From Aphrocallistes beatrix (taxonomy: Eukaryota; Porifera; Hexactinellida; Sceptrulophora; Aphrocallistidae): DNA of 64,000 nt. Of this stretch, positions 52,851-61,976 are shown in pieces; the first letter of the stretch is position 1, and each line of letters opens with the position of its first letter. Under the pieces are notes generated by a model, which was not told the DNA's origin, searched no databases, and saw only the letters and a program-made list of their open reading frames with translations. The stretch is from NCBI GenBank assembly GCA_963281255.1, contig OY725500.1:3653184-3717183 (forward strand), given 5' to 3'. A program made the position numbers and the translations under genes.

Positions 52851-53404
52851 CAGGGTTACCATACGTCCTTTTTTAGAAAGGAGTCCTTCTTTTTTGCTAC
52901 CTGTCCTTTTTAATATATGCTGTCCTTTTTGTCCTTTTTTTTCGCTTTTTGTCCTTATTGTCCTTTTTTTCGCTTTTTGTCCTTTTTGTTCTTATAAACT
53001 CATTCTTGTCCTTTTACGTTTTACTTGTAGATTATATACTAGAATGGCTATCATGATCATTTAGCATATTTTGGAAATCGAAACCCTAGGTGAGAATTTA
53101 CACATATATGTCCGCAGCTTCACAAAAAAATTCAAACCGATATCTCTTAAACTAAGGTCTGTACACCACATACGGCCGGACACCAGCACTCATTTTAGAA
53201 CTGTGTACTATAACATTATATTGGATCATAGATCCAATATAATGATATAGAAGCACACTAAAAACATTCAAAACAATTCCTTGGGGTGCTAGCACCCAGA
53301 CAGCCATTATTGTCGTTCGCTACGCTCTCTCTTTACATCGTTTTTCAAAATCTTCGATCTATCCCTGAGTGTCCTTTTTTATGACTGAGGAGATGGCAAC
53401 CCTG
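52851..53404. mobile_element. Non-autonomous hAT-type element, 554 bp
   Basis: Flanked by the perfect 8-bp duplication AACATAAT (52843-52850 and 53405-53412). Ends CAGGGTTACCATACGTCC and, at the right, the complement of CAGGGTTGCCATCTCCTC. The left part is an irregular repeat of TTTTTGTCC. No transposase. Open frames in the T-rich part are spurious. Confidence 0.85.
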
Positions 53405-53673
53405 AACATAATTAAACACCAAAAAGGCCTGTAATTGAAGGCTTTTCTTTTCCAAAAAATCCCAATTGGTTGTGTCATTTGGGGTGGAGGTTTCTACAAT
53501 ATTTCCATAAAATGGCAGCCCGGGAAGGGCAATCCTAAACTTGTAATTTTATAGTTTATTAGCCTGCTTTGCGCTCTTGCGCAACGGGCGTATCGTAGAC
53601 TCATAATTTGACACCTACACAAGCCAATTTTCATATCTCTATGACTTGCCATTCTTCAATCAATAGCCTAGGC
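53405..53673. other. Short spacer with a repeat fragment
   Basis: 53590-53660 is a reversed piece of the dispersed repeat seen at 29700-29970 and 38510-38760 (TTTGACACCTACACAAGCCA, CTATGACTTGCCATTCTTCA). Confidence 0.55.
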
Positions 53674-53774
53674 CAGTGGTCTTCAAACTGGGGTACGCTA
53701 GGCTTCTTATAGGAATTCGCCGGCCTCTCAAATCAGTCTGGGGGTACGCTTGGAAAAAGGTTTGAAGACCACTG
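53674..53774. repeat. hAT-type MITE, 101 bp
   Basis: Starts CAGTGGTCTTCAAACTGGGG and ends with the complement GTTTGAAGACCACTG. GGGGTACGC occurs near both ends. Flanking GCCTAGGC and GCCTAGAT match in six of eight positions, consistent with an aged 8-bp duplication. Confidence 0.8.
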
Positions 53775-53841
53775 GCCTAGATCAATGGTCGGGTCCCTAG
53801 TTGGATCGAGGCGCTAAGAGGTGATGAATCTAAATATTATA

Positions 53842-54291
53842 CACTACCCGGACAAAAGTATTCGACCACACGAAAACCGCTATTCAAATAGTAAGTGGAT
53901 CTATATATAAAGGAATATATAGACAAAATGTATGAAATATTCTATTTTTGATTTCAAATTCGTAATCTAGACATTCTAATTACTAACTTTTTATGCTTTC
54001 AACAAAAATTCTTCTCATGTCGAAGGTTATCAACCTGTGCCGCTTTTTGTCACTAATCAACATCATATTTAATAACCGGACAGGGACAGCAGCATGGTGT
54101 CAAAGGTATTTTTAAACTTGAGAGTTAGTACTACAGTTGATCTCAATTATGATTAATTAGAATGTGTAGATCACGAATTTGAAATCAAAAATAGAATATT
54201 TCTTACAGCTTGAGTATTTATTCCTTTATAAATAGACTTATTTTAATTGAAACTATTTGTATGGAGAGGTCGAATACTTTTGTCTGGATAT
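53842..54291. repeat. Tc1-type MITE with long inverted ends
   Basis: Left end CACTACCCGGACAAAAGTAT then TCGACC; right end is the complement of GATATCCAGACAAAAGTATT then CGACC. The inverted similarity extends inward (ATTCTATTTTTGATTTCAAA on the left, its complement on the right). TA precedes the left end. It stops about 13 bp before the tRNA-Lys gene. Confidence 0.75.
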
Positions 54292-54304
54292 CAAATATTT
54301 TATC

Positions 54305-54377
54305 GCCCGGTTAGCTCAGTCGGTAGAGCATGAGGCTCTTAACCTCAGGGTCGTGGGTTCGAGCCCCACATCGGGCG
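54305..54377 (+). tRNA. tRNA-Lys (CTT)
   Basis: 73 nt folding as a standard cloverleaf. Acceptor GCCCGGT pairs with ATCGGGC, D-arm GCTC...GAGC, anticodon stem TGAGG/CCTCA around loop CTCTTAA (anticodon CTT), T-arm GTGGG-TTCGAGC-CCCAC, discriminator G. No intron. A-box and B-box sequences are intact, so it should be transcribed by RNA polymerase III. Confidence 0.97.
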
Positions 54378-54734
54378 CTACCTTTTTGATATTTTCCTAA
54401 TTTGTGCTAATTTTCCTTAGGTATATCAAGGTAGCATTATTACTATTATTTATTTTGGAATGGCGTAACTTGTATTATTTTAGAATATGAGGAAAAATCA
54501 CAACATATATTTTACAAGCGGTCTTCGCTTGCTTGCGCTTTTTTTGCGCTAAACGCTCCCGGTAGAGACGCAATTCAATGCAGTGTGGTGGTTTTAGCGA
54601 CATATTTTTTTGGAATAGTTTCGCTTTCGCATGTATAAACATTTTTAAAACTATTTTTGCTTATGTGCAAAGTGATGATAGATAATCCGCAATGAATTTT
54701 TAAAAATACCTCATCAACTACCCCCTCGAACATA
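54378..54734. other. Spacer with one repeat tip
   Basis: About 54512-54549 is an inverted tip of the GC-hairpin family (ACAAGCGGTCTTCGCTTGC). Otherwise no feature seen. Confidence 0.5.
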
Positions 54735-54777
54735 TCCTTACTATTAAAACTATATTATTGTTTGTATATATATATAT
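54735..54777 (+). repeat. Head fragment of the TA/GC-hairpin family
   Basis: TATCCTTACTATTAAAACTA followed by a TA run, directly abutting an inverted full copy. Same head-to-inverted-tail junction as at 34623-34713. Confidence 0.7.
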
Positions 54778-55377
54778 ACAAGCGCGCTTCGCTTGCTTGC
54801 GCTGCGCGGCTGACGGACACTTTGTGTCCGCCGGAGTCTCCCTTCGGTCGCCTGGGGTCACATTGATTAATTAAATGGGAGATGATCTCGAAATAGGTCT
54901 TTCATACAGTTATAATCGATATTCCACGAAAAATCGCCAAATTTGTCAATTTTTAAAATTTTGATGCGTAATGATGACGTCATAACAGGGTGATGAGTCA
55001 TCATTTTTTATGATAGTTGTGCCATATATGAGATGTATTAATATACATAATCTATTAAAATTTCAGCCTTATATCTCCTACAATGGCTGAGTTATACTCG
55101 AATAACTGTATTGCTTAACTTTTAAAAATGTGACAACGACGTCATAATTCCATGATGAGTCGACATTTTGCTCTGAGCTCAGAACTTACTGGAGCCATCC
55201 AAAAAAAACTCCCACATGCAAAAAATCAGCTTTTTGTGACTGGCAGTTTCTTCAATCAATTCGTTACAGATATATATATATATATATATATATAATTATA
55301 TATATATATATAGTATACGTATATATAGATAAATAAATAACTAAATATACTTTAATCGAGTTTTAATAGTAAGGATA
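54778..55377 (-). repeat. TA-microsatellite/GC-hairpin repeat family, copy 5 (near full length)
   Basis: Reads in reverse: ACAAGCGCGCTTCGCTTGC, hairpin GACGGACAC/GTGTCCGCC, GACGTCATAATTCCATGATG, CGTTACAGATATATATA, ending TTTTAATAGTAAGGATA. One of the longest copies in the window (600 bp). Head-to-head with copy 6. Confidence 0.85.
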
Positions 55378-56080
55378 GATATATACTATATATAACGAAT
55401 TGATTGAAGAAACTGCCAGGCGTAGAAAGCTGATTTTTGTGAACTCAGACTAAAATGTCGACTCATCATGGAATTATGACGTCATTGTCACCCTTTTTTA
55501 TACAGTCATCTCCCGTTATATCGAACACGGATATATCGAAGTTAATTAACAACCCCAAAGCAATCTCATTCAATCTAATTTATAAGAATTCGGTTATATC
55601 GAAATTCCGCTAATATCGAAGGAATTTCCCCAGTGATAATATAACTACAGTTTTAATCCGGTTATATTGAAGTCGAACACCGCTGATTTCGAAATTATTG
55701 AAACTTAAACTTCGCTTATATCGAAATAGAAACCTTCGACTTCGATATAACGGGAGTTGACTGTAATTAGAAATTTAACTCAGCCATTTTAAGTCATAGA
55801 AGGCTGAAATTTTAATGGAATGTGTATATTAATATATCTCACGTATGATGCAAATATCATCAAAAAATGATGACGCATCACTCTGTTATGGCGTCATCAT
55901 TACGCATCAGAATTTTTAATATTAACAATTTGGAGATTTTTCGTGCGATATCGACTCTAACAGTAAGACAGACGTATTTAGAGATGTTATCTCCCTTTTA
56001 ATTAATCAATGTGACTCCAGGCACCCAAAGGGTCAAAGGTCCGCCAGCCGCGCAGCGCAAGCAAGCAAAGCGCGCTTGTA
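55378..56080 (+). repeat. TA-microsatellite/GC-hairpin repeat family, copy 6, with nested MITE
   Basis: Forward copy: ACGAATTGATTGAAGAAACT, AATTATGACGTCATTGTCAC, interrupted at 55503, resuming with GGCTGAAATTTTAATGGAAT and ending CAGCGCAAGCAAGCAAAGCG then CGCTTGTA. Ends 122 bp before the ATG of the DUF4419 gene at 56203. Confidence 0.85.
55503..55763. mobile_element. Tigger/pogo-type MITE, 261 bp
   Basis: Terminal inverted repeats CAGTCATCTCCCGTTATATC and complement (one mismatch in 23), TA on both sides (55501-55502 and 55764-55765). TTATATCGAA words repeat inside. No coding capacity. A third distinct TIR type beside those at 33595 and 18242. Confidence 0.88.
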
Positions 56081-56202
56081 CAAATATGAAGTTAGAGATA
56101 CGTTGTATATAAATGTAATTGCTTTACTTTGCATTAAAACAGAATTACGATTGTTATATTTCCGTTTAGCAACGAATAAGCATTGCTAAAATTATAATTT
56201 CA

Positions 56203-57465
56203 ATGAATGGTTTGATAACGATACTCTGGTTACAGAAGCTAATCGGAATTTTGTTTATTGCCAGTGTTGAGGCATCCATTTCCGATTTCAAATCTGCATC
56301 ACTCCCCGGTGAGTGCGAGACTGGTATCAGATTCCAAGTAACAAATGTAACTCAACCAGATAAACTGTTTCCAACTAAAACTCTCGATGAGATATTTACA
56401 CCTGAAGATTGGAATAAGTATATGCCACAAGGATTCAAACTCATTGGAATATGGGACAAAAGCTTCATGAAATCCAAATTTGTTAGTACTTATAACAACC
56501 TACCTCATCCGTTTATCAGTGCTACCTTTAATGCTTACTCCAAGCATTACCCTCTGAAGATACGTCCTGATGACATCTGGTTAACGATTCTGCAAGCAGC
56601 TGGACTGCACATCAACATGAATAGCGAGGAACTGCGTTCTCAGTTCGTTAACTTTAAAGATAAAAAACTACTTGCAGTTGTGCGTGAAGATTTCATATTT
56701 GATAGTCTGGATAATGACTGGGGCAGTGTAACACTAGAATTCTTGAAGAAGATTGGTGAGAATACTGTCGGTGATTTCAAGGAAATCTGCGAAACGACTT
56801 TTTCCACTTCCACTCCACTGGATCATGTGACTAGGTCTATGACTGTGATGAATGTACTGCAAAAATACTTCGACTTTCATTTGAGCGGTGGTTGTGGATT
56901 CCCATACATTATGCTGGAAGGTAAGAAAGAGGATTGGATACGATTGAAAGAGAGTACTACACGTCTGTTATCCAAGTTAGGTAAATTCGGAACAGAATGG
57001 TCTCAGTCTCTACTGCCTCTGCTTGATAAGATGACAGAACCTTTTAATGGAGTCGTGGACAGTTTGTTCTGGAATTCCATGTATACACTGGTGCCACGTA
57101 TATATTCTAGTATTGTCTGGGAACCAATGAGTGGATGGATCAACATACTTTTTCCTTATCTAAACCCAACAAGTGATAGTGGCGATGAGTATGTGCTTAA
57201 TAAGTTTTGTGTTCCATATGATGAAGAGAAGGCTTTGGAGTTAGAAAAAAAAGACGGTAAAGATATGGATAATGATGCGCCCGATTGGAAGATGTTCCCT
57301 AACGGACGTGTCTTTGCTCCTGGTACAATGGAATATCTTCCAGATCCTAAGATCTACAACATCCGATACTATTCTGGGTTTTTGGGTGTCAATCAAGATG
57401 CTGATGGAGTCATTTCTACTCAAGTAGGATGGTATGTCCTTAGAGACCTGGAAATTCCCTCCTAA
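56203..57465 (+). CDS. DUF4419-domain protein, full-length copy with altered start
   Basis: 420 residues. Core: RPDDIWLTILQAAGLHINMN, EELRSQFVNFKDKK, GCGFPYIMLEGKKEDWIRLK, tail YYSGFLGVNQDADGVISTQV and WYVLRDLEIPS. Where the other copies have ATGGCTAGTGTC, this one has ATTGCCAGTGTT, so the usual start Met is lost. Translation would begin at an upstream ATG (56203), adding the hydrophobic MNGLITILWLQKLIGILF, which could act as a signal or anchor. Alternatively GGTTACAG before AAGCTAATC is a splice acceptor for an upstream exon. Otherwise intact and close to the 25654 gene. Confidence 0.85.
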   Translation: MNGLITILWLQKLIGILFIASVEASISDFKSASLPGECETGIRFQVTNVTQPDKLFPTKTLDEIFTPEDWNKYMPQGFKLIGIWDKSFMKSKFVSTYNNLPHPFISATFNAYSKHYPLKIRPDDIWLTILQAAGLHINMNSEELRSQFVNFKDKKLLAVVREDFIFDSLDNDWGSVTLEFLKKIGENTVGDFKEICETTFSTSTPLDHVTRSMTVMNVLQKYFDFHLSGGCGFPYIMLEGKKEDWIRLKESTTRLLSKLGKFGTEWSQSLLPLLDKMTEPFNGVVDSLFWNSMYTLVPRIYSSIVWEPMSGWINILFPYLNPTSDSGDEYVLNKFCVPYDEEKALELEKKDGKDMDNDAPDWKMFPNGRVFAPGTMEYLPDPKIYNIRYYSGFLGVNQDADGVISTQVGWYVLRDLEIPS

Positions 57466-58188
57466 ATATTTACATTTTAAGCTCGTGAAGGTTTCTTAGT
57501 TGTTTGTTATTTTTGTATATGTGTTATTTTTCTTTTTATGATGATACTTATTTTCTAAAGCAGTTTTAGAAGATTGATTTTGATGTATTTTCTCTGACTT
57601 GTATTTAAATGTATTTTCCTTCTTTTTTTTATCGATGGTCGCTACTTTTTAAAATTTGACACGGTGTTACACATTGAAGACTTTTTTGTAAAATTGCATT
57701 AAACATTTAGTGGACATTAGGTGAAATGGGTTGATTTTAAAATTTCAAAAAAGCCCATGTTTTGGGTAACAAACCTTATTCTCCACCTGAAATCCAAATT
57801 TATTATTATAATTTATTATTTGTTAGAATGAATGAGAAAATGAAAATGAGGATTCAATAATTTCGTTCAAAGAAATTTCAGCGAAGAAACATCCGCCATT
57901 CGTTATTGGTAGAATTTCGAGTAATCATTCACTCACTTGTTGTATAAGTTCCTCACTAATACATTTAAAATATTTTAGTGCATGCGCTGTTTTATTTTAG
58001 CGCCATTGATCCCTCGCTTCATGTTCATGACTTAGATGATTTATGGGGCATTTTTGGGATGAAACAGCACTTGCGCTAAAATACTTTAGATGCCTCCTCT
58101 CAGCTGTTGCCACTCGACTATTATAAACTCGTATAATATCTTTTGTAATGTCGCAATAGCTCTTCTCTAATTAGCTAGACCGGTATCG
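57466..58188. other. Spacer, promoter side of VPS26
   Basis: 3' flank of the DUF4419 gene and 5' flank of VPS26. No gene, repeat or clear promoter motif recognised. Confidence 0.45.
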
Positions 58189-59178
58189 ATGGCTGGGATA
58201 CTAGGCTTCGGCAATGCCGCAGATGCGATAATTTTCCTGAATGAAGAGGAGGACAAGAAGAAGGTGGAGTACCGCTTGGAAGACGGTACGAAGACGAAAC
58301 TTCCTCTCTTCTATGACGGAGACAATCTGAGTGGACGGATCAAAATACACGTGAAGAACAACAAACTCCAGCACGCCGGGATTCAGCTAGAGTTTGTAGG
58401 TCAGATTGTACAGTTCAGCGATAGGAATAACCCTCAGGAATTCACCACGCTCTTACGCCAGCTGTCAAAACCTGGCGAACTCCCGCAAGGAGCTCATGAA
58501 TTCCAATACGAGTTCTTACACGTGGAAAAACCCTTTGAAACCTATTACGGCATCAATGTACGGCTAAGATATTTCCTACGTCTGACGATTGAGAAGCGTT
58601 TCGCTAACATTGTGAAAGAGAAACCTATAGCTGTGCAGACACTGCACGTCTATCCTGAGGTGGATCAATCCAGTCTCAAGATGGAGGTAGGCATAGAAGA
58701 CTGTCTGCACATCGAGTTTGAGTATAACAAGCAGCGCTACCATCTGCGTGATGTTATTCTCGGAAAGATTTACTTCCTGTTAGTACGTGTGAAGATTAAA
58801 CATATGCAAATTGACCTGATACGTAAGGAGATAACAGGTGGCCTTTCTAACGGTGTCACTGAGACGGAGAATATCACCAAGTATGAGATCATGGATGGAG
58901 CGCCAGTCAAAGGTGAATGCATTCCAATCCGCTTTTTCCTCGGCGCGTACGACCTGACTCCGACCATGAAAGATATAAATAAGAAATTCTCAGTGCGTTA
59001 TTACATCAACCTCGTTCTATTGGATGAAGACGACCGCCGTTATTTCAAGCAGCAGGAGATTATCCTATGGAGGAAACTGGACCGTTCAAAGAGAACAGCT
59101 AAGGGTGCTTCCGTGGTGCCTGAATTTAGTTCCAAACCCTCTCCAGAAGAGAAGTCCTCTCCTTCTCCCGAGGACTGA
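58189..59178 (+). CDS. VPS26: Retromer subunit VPS26, intronless
   Basis: 329 residues, the usual VPS26 length. Begins [20 protein letters not shown] and shows conserved arrestin-fold segments: [90 protein letters not shown], and [20 protein letters not shown] followed by KQQEIILWR. By family it binds VPS35/VPS29 on endosomes and sorts membrane cargo back to the trans-Golgi or cell surface. The C-terminal ~30 residues are Ser/Pro-rich. No intron interrupts the frame. GC is higher than in the surrounding DNA. Confidence 0.97.
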   Translation: MAGILGFGNAADAIIFLNEEEDKKKVEYRLEDGTKTKLPLFYDGDNLSGRIKIHVKNNKLQHAGIQLEFVGQIVQFSDRNNPQEFTTLLRQLSKPGELPQGAHEFQYEFLHVEKPFETYYGINVRLRYFLRLTIEKRFANIVKEKPIAVQTLHVYPEVDQSSLKMEVGIEDCLHIEFEYNKQRYHLRDVILGKIYFLLVRVKIKHMQIDLIRKEITGGLSNGVTETENITKYEIMDGAPVKGECIPIRFFLGAYDLTPTMKDINKKFSVRYYINLVLLDEDDRRYFKQQEIILWRKLDRSKRTAKGASVVPEFSSKPSPEEKSSPSPED

Positions 59179-59687
59179 GTACATTTATTCTGTTTGAGTA
59201 AGAGTATATTGGAATATTCTATATAATATCGTAGTGTTATGTTATTCAGGCCTGGAGTTACATTGTAGAGAAGTTATTGTAATTATTCACTATTGATTCA
59301 TGCGTTGCGAGTTGTGATTTATAAGGATAAAGGCTTTGTGAGTAAATATTAAAATCCCAAGAATCCCTGTAATATACGGAGGTTACCTGCGTACATGCCA
59401 ACTACTCCGTTTTTAGCGCGACGTCCTGCCTTTTTCACTCTTCTATTTGATTTAATTTTAGAGTGTCCCGCTCTTACTTAAAGTTTTTCCATTATGTCCC
59501 GCTTTTTTAAATTCTATGTATAATACTTTTCTATTGCAAAATTCAACGCTGCGTCCCGCTTTTATCATAGCTCGATTTGGCATGTATCGCTCAGGGAGAG
59601 AGAGATAGAGGGAGGGCAAATTTCCTTTATATCTTTTTTTAACTTTTCACAATCACGATGTATGATCTGCCTAACTAGTAGCTACGT
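59179..59687. other. Spacer with T-rich repeat words
   Basis: 59390-59570 contains several TGTCCCGCTTTT-type words (GTCCCGC followed by T runs), reminiscent of the T-rich interior of the 52851 hAT element and probably the remains of a related element. No gene. Confidence 0.45.
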
Positions 59688-60134
59688 ATGTCTCGAGGAC
59701 TTGACTCCTACTCCTCTCAATTCGTATATCGCGTGCTAAGACCCAATGAAGATCTAAATCAAGATCTCAAATGCTCCGCTTCTCATTCTAGTCTCACCAT
59801 CGACCAGTTTATTGAAACAGGACTGCAATCCCCCTCCAAGTACATCTCCACCACCGCCAGCCTGAGATGCGCCCACAAATGGATGAAGAAAGCAGATTCA
59901 TTTACGTCTGACAAGTACGGGAATAAGCGGAGTATCATTGCTAAGGTTAATCTGAATTTGATCAAAAGTAAGTACAAAAAACTAGCGAGTAGCGCTTATG
60001 ATTTTACTAATATTAAAAACCGCGAACACTTTCTTAAAAATGCTAAGCAGATGAAATTTGCAAAAGCTTATGAAGAGATAGTATTCGAAAACTTCATTCC
60101 ATCCGAGGCTCTAAGCCTTGCCTTCAAGAAATGA
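59688..60134 (+). CDS. DUF7587-like protein (possible ADP-ribosyltransferase-fold), copy 1
   Basis: 148 residues, ATG at 59688. Motifs in order: FVYRVLRPNED near the start, TIDQFIETGL, SKYISTTASLRCAHKWM, YGNKRSIIAKVNLNLI and AYEEIVFENFIPSEALSLAF at the end. The YRV...ISTT...EIVF...IP order matches what I know as DUF7587 and loosely recalls the Arg, Ser-Thr and Glu positions of Arg-Ser-Glu type ADP-ribosyltransferases. That enzymatic reading is inference and unproven. No signal peptide. Near neighbour of the copy at 61470, same strand. Confidence 0.7.
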   Translation: MSRGLDSYSSQFVYRVLRPNEDLNQDLKCSASHSSLTIDQFIETGLQSPSKYISTTASLRCAHKWMKKADSFTSDKYGNKRSIIAKVNLNLIKSKYKKLASSAYDFTNIKNREHFLKNAKQMKFAKAYEEIVFENFIPSEALSLAFKK

Positions 60135-60863
60135 AGATCCAAAATCGCTATTCCGGACTGACTGGTTCGAGAGACTAATACTTTTATATTCATTTCCTTG
60201 TTAAACATGTTCAATTTTTATATTTTAAATGTCCATTAATTCAATTTTTATTGCATCTCTTCCCAATTCATATCCCATATATTACTTTCTTGTATTCCTT
60301 TTGTTTATAAAAACTTTTTTTCCTTCCCCTCCATATTTATACGTTCACTATGACGCTATTATATGTATGTCTTATTAAGTGTTACGGTCACTGACATAGT
60401 AATACTCTTGCTCGGCTCTGTGACTGTACAGCGCTGGCGCCACGGTTTTAGAAGTGGTCCGGTGTTTACCGAACCACCGGACCACTTTTGAAAAATTTTC
60501 CGGTTTAACAGGGCCAACTTGGTGCCATTTTTAAAAAGTGGTCGTGTTAAAACCGGACCAGTGGCGCAGAACACATTTTGTGTCCGTTCACACATCCTGC
60601 AGGTGTGTAACTAACCGAATAATTATTATAACAAGCGCTCGAGTTTTAATTAATAGTAAGGATATGTTACTAGGCATACTATGTCTGATGCTATATTTCT
60701 ATATAACATTTTAAGAATAGCGATGCATTGATAACTGTATCCCTTGTGGGAGTGAAAATTTGATGGATCAACACTATATAACAGCAACACTCATTTTAGA
60801 ACTCTTTATTCTATTGGTTGTTTGGTCTCATATAAGTATTCCCTAGAAAAGCACACTATATAC
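60135..60863. other. Spacer with an inverted-repeat element
   Basis: About 60430-60570 carries CTGGCGCCACGGTTTTAGAA, AGTGGTCCGG, internal CCGGACCACTT and a closing CCGGACCAGTGGCGCAGAAC: inverted arms of a MITE, possibly hAT-type. About 60630-60664 is an end fragment of the TA/GC-hairpin family (CGAGTTTTAATTAATAGTAA). Confidence 0.55.
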
Positions 60864-61380
60864 TATCCTTACTATTAAAACTCGATTAATGTATATATAT
60901 ATATATATATATATATCTGTAACGAATTGATTGAAGAAACTGCCGGTCATAAAAAGCTAATTTTTAGCATGTGGGAGTCTTTTGGCTATGGCTCCAGTAA
61001 GTTCTGAGCTCAGAGCAAAATGTCGACTCATCATGGAATTATGACGTTATTGTCACATTTTTAAAAGTTAAGCAACACAGTTATTCGAGTATAACTCAGC
61101 CATTATAGGAGATAGAAGGCTGAAACTTTAATATAATCTGTATACTAACATATCTCACATATGATGCAACTATCATCAAAAAATGATGACTCATCACTTT
61201 GTTATGACGTCATCATTACGCATCAAAAATTTTGTGATTTTTCGAGTAATATCGATTATAACAGTAGGACAGACATATTTAGAGATGCTATCTCCCTTAT
61301 AATCAACCAATGTGATCCCAGGCGACCGAAGGGAGCCTCCGGCGGACACAAAGTGTCCGCCAGCCGCGCAGCGCGCTTGT
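60864..61380 (+). repeat. TA-microsatellite/GC-hairpin repeat family, copy 7
   Basis: TATCCTTACTATTAAAACTC, short TA run, CTGTAACGAATTGATTGAAG, GAATTATGACGTTATTGTC, GACTCATCACTTTGTTATGA, hairpin GGCGGACAC/GTGTCCGCC and GCGCAGCGCGCTTGT. Intact end to end (517 bp). It ends 89 bp before the ATG at 61470. Confidence 0.85.
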
Positions 61381-61469
61381 GTTAATTATTCTACCAAGTA
61401 AATTGTAATCATGTGTGTATTTCTAATGAGCATATTTGATATACTGTCCAGCTATACACAAACATTGAA

Positions 61470-61976
61470 ATGTCGCAAGGACTTGACAACTGTACGTCTC
61501 CATATGTGTATCGCGTGCTAAGACCCAATGAAACTCTGAATCAAGATCTCAAATGTTCTGACGCGAATTCAGACATGACTATTGACCAGTTTATTGAAAC
61601 AGGACTAAAGTTACCCTCGAAATTCATTTCCACGACTACCAGCAAGAAGTGTGCTCGCAGATGGATGTGGAGAGCCGATACCTTTACCTCTAAACAATAT
61701 GGAAACAAGAGAAGCATCATTGTCAAGATTAATATAAACTTGATCAAAAATAAGTATAAGAATTTAGCAAATTCTGCGTATGACTTAACTGAGAAAAAGA
61801 ATCGTGAACATTTTCTTAAAAACTTAAAGCAGAAGAAGTTTGCAATCGCCTATAAAGAGATTGTTTTCCAAAATATGATACCGTCTGAAGCTATAAGCCT
61901 CGTCTACAAGAAAGGTTCATCAGTTCCTTCGAGTAATTCATCTGAACCACACAACATCCATCAAGTTCTAATTTAA
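61470..61976 (+). CDS. DUF7587-like protein (possible ADP-ribosyltransferase-fold), copy 2
   Basis: 168 residues, ATG at 61470. Same motif order as copy 1: YVYRVLRPNETLNQDLKCSD, TIDQFIETGL, SKFISTTTSKKCARRWM, YGNKRSIIVKININLI, REHFLKNLKQKKFAIAYKEI, VFQNMIPSEAISLVYKK. It has an extra Ser/Pro-rich tail of about 20 residues (SSVPSSNSSEPHNIHQVLI). The conserved Arg (YRV), Ser-Thr-Thr and Glu (KEIVF) are all present. A tandem duplicate 1.3 kb from copy 1 with a repeat element inserted between them. Function unknown. Confidence 0.7.
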   Translation: MSQGLDNCTSPYVYRVLRPNETLNQDLKCSDANSDMTIDQFIETGLKLPSKFISTTTSKKCARRWMWRADTFTSKQYGNKRSIIVKININLIKNKYKNLANSAYDLTEKKNREHFLKNLKQKKFAIAYKEIVFQNMIPSEAISLVYKKGSSVPSSNSSEPHNIHQVLI

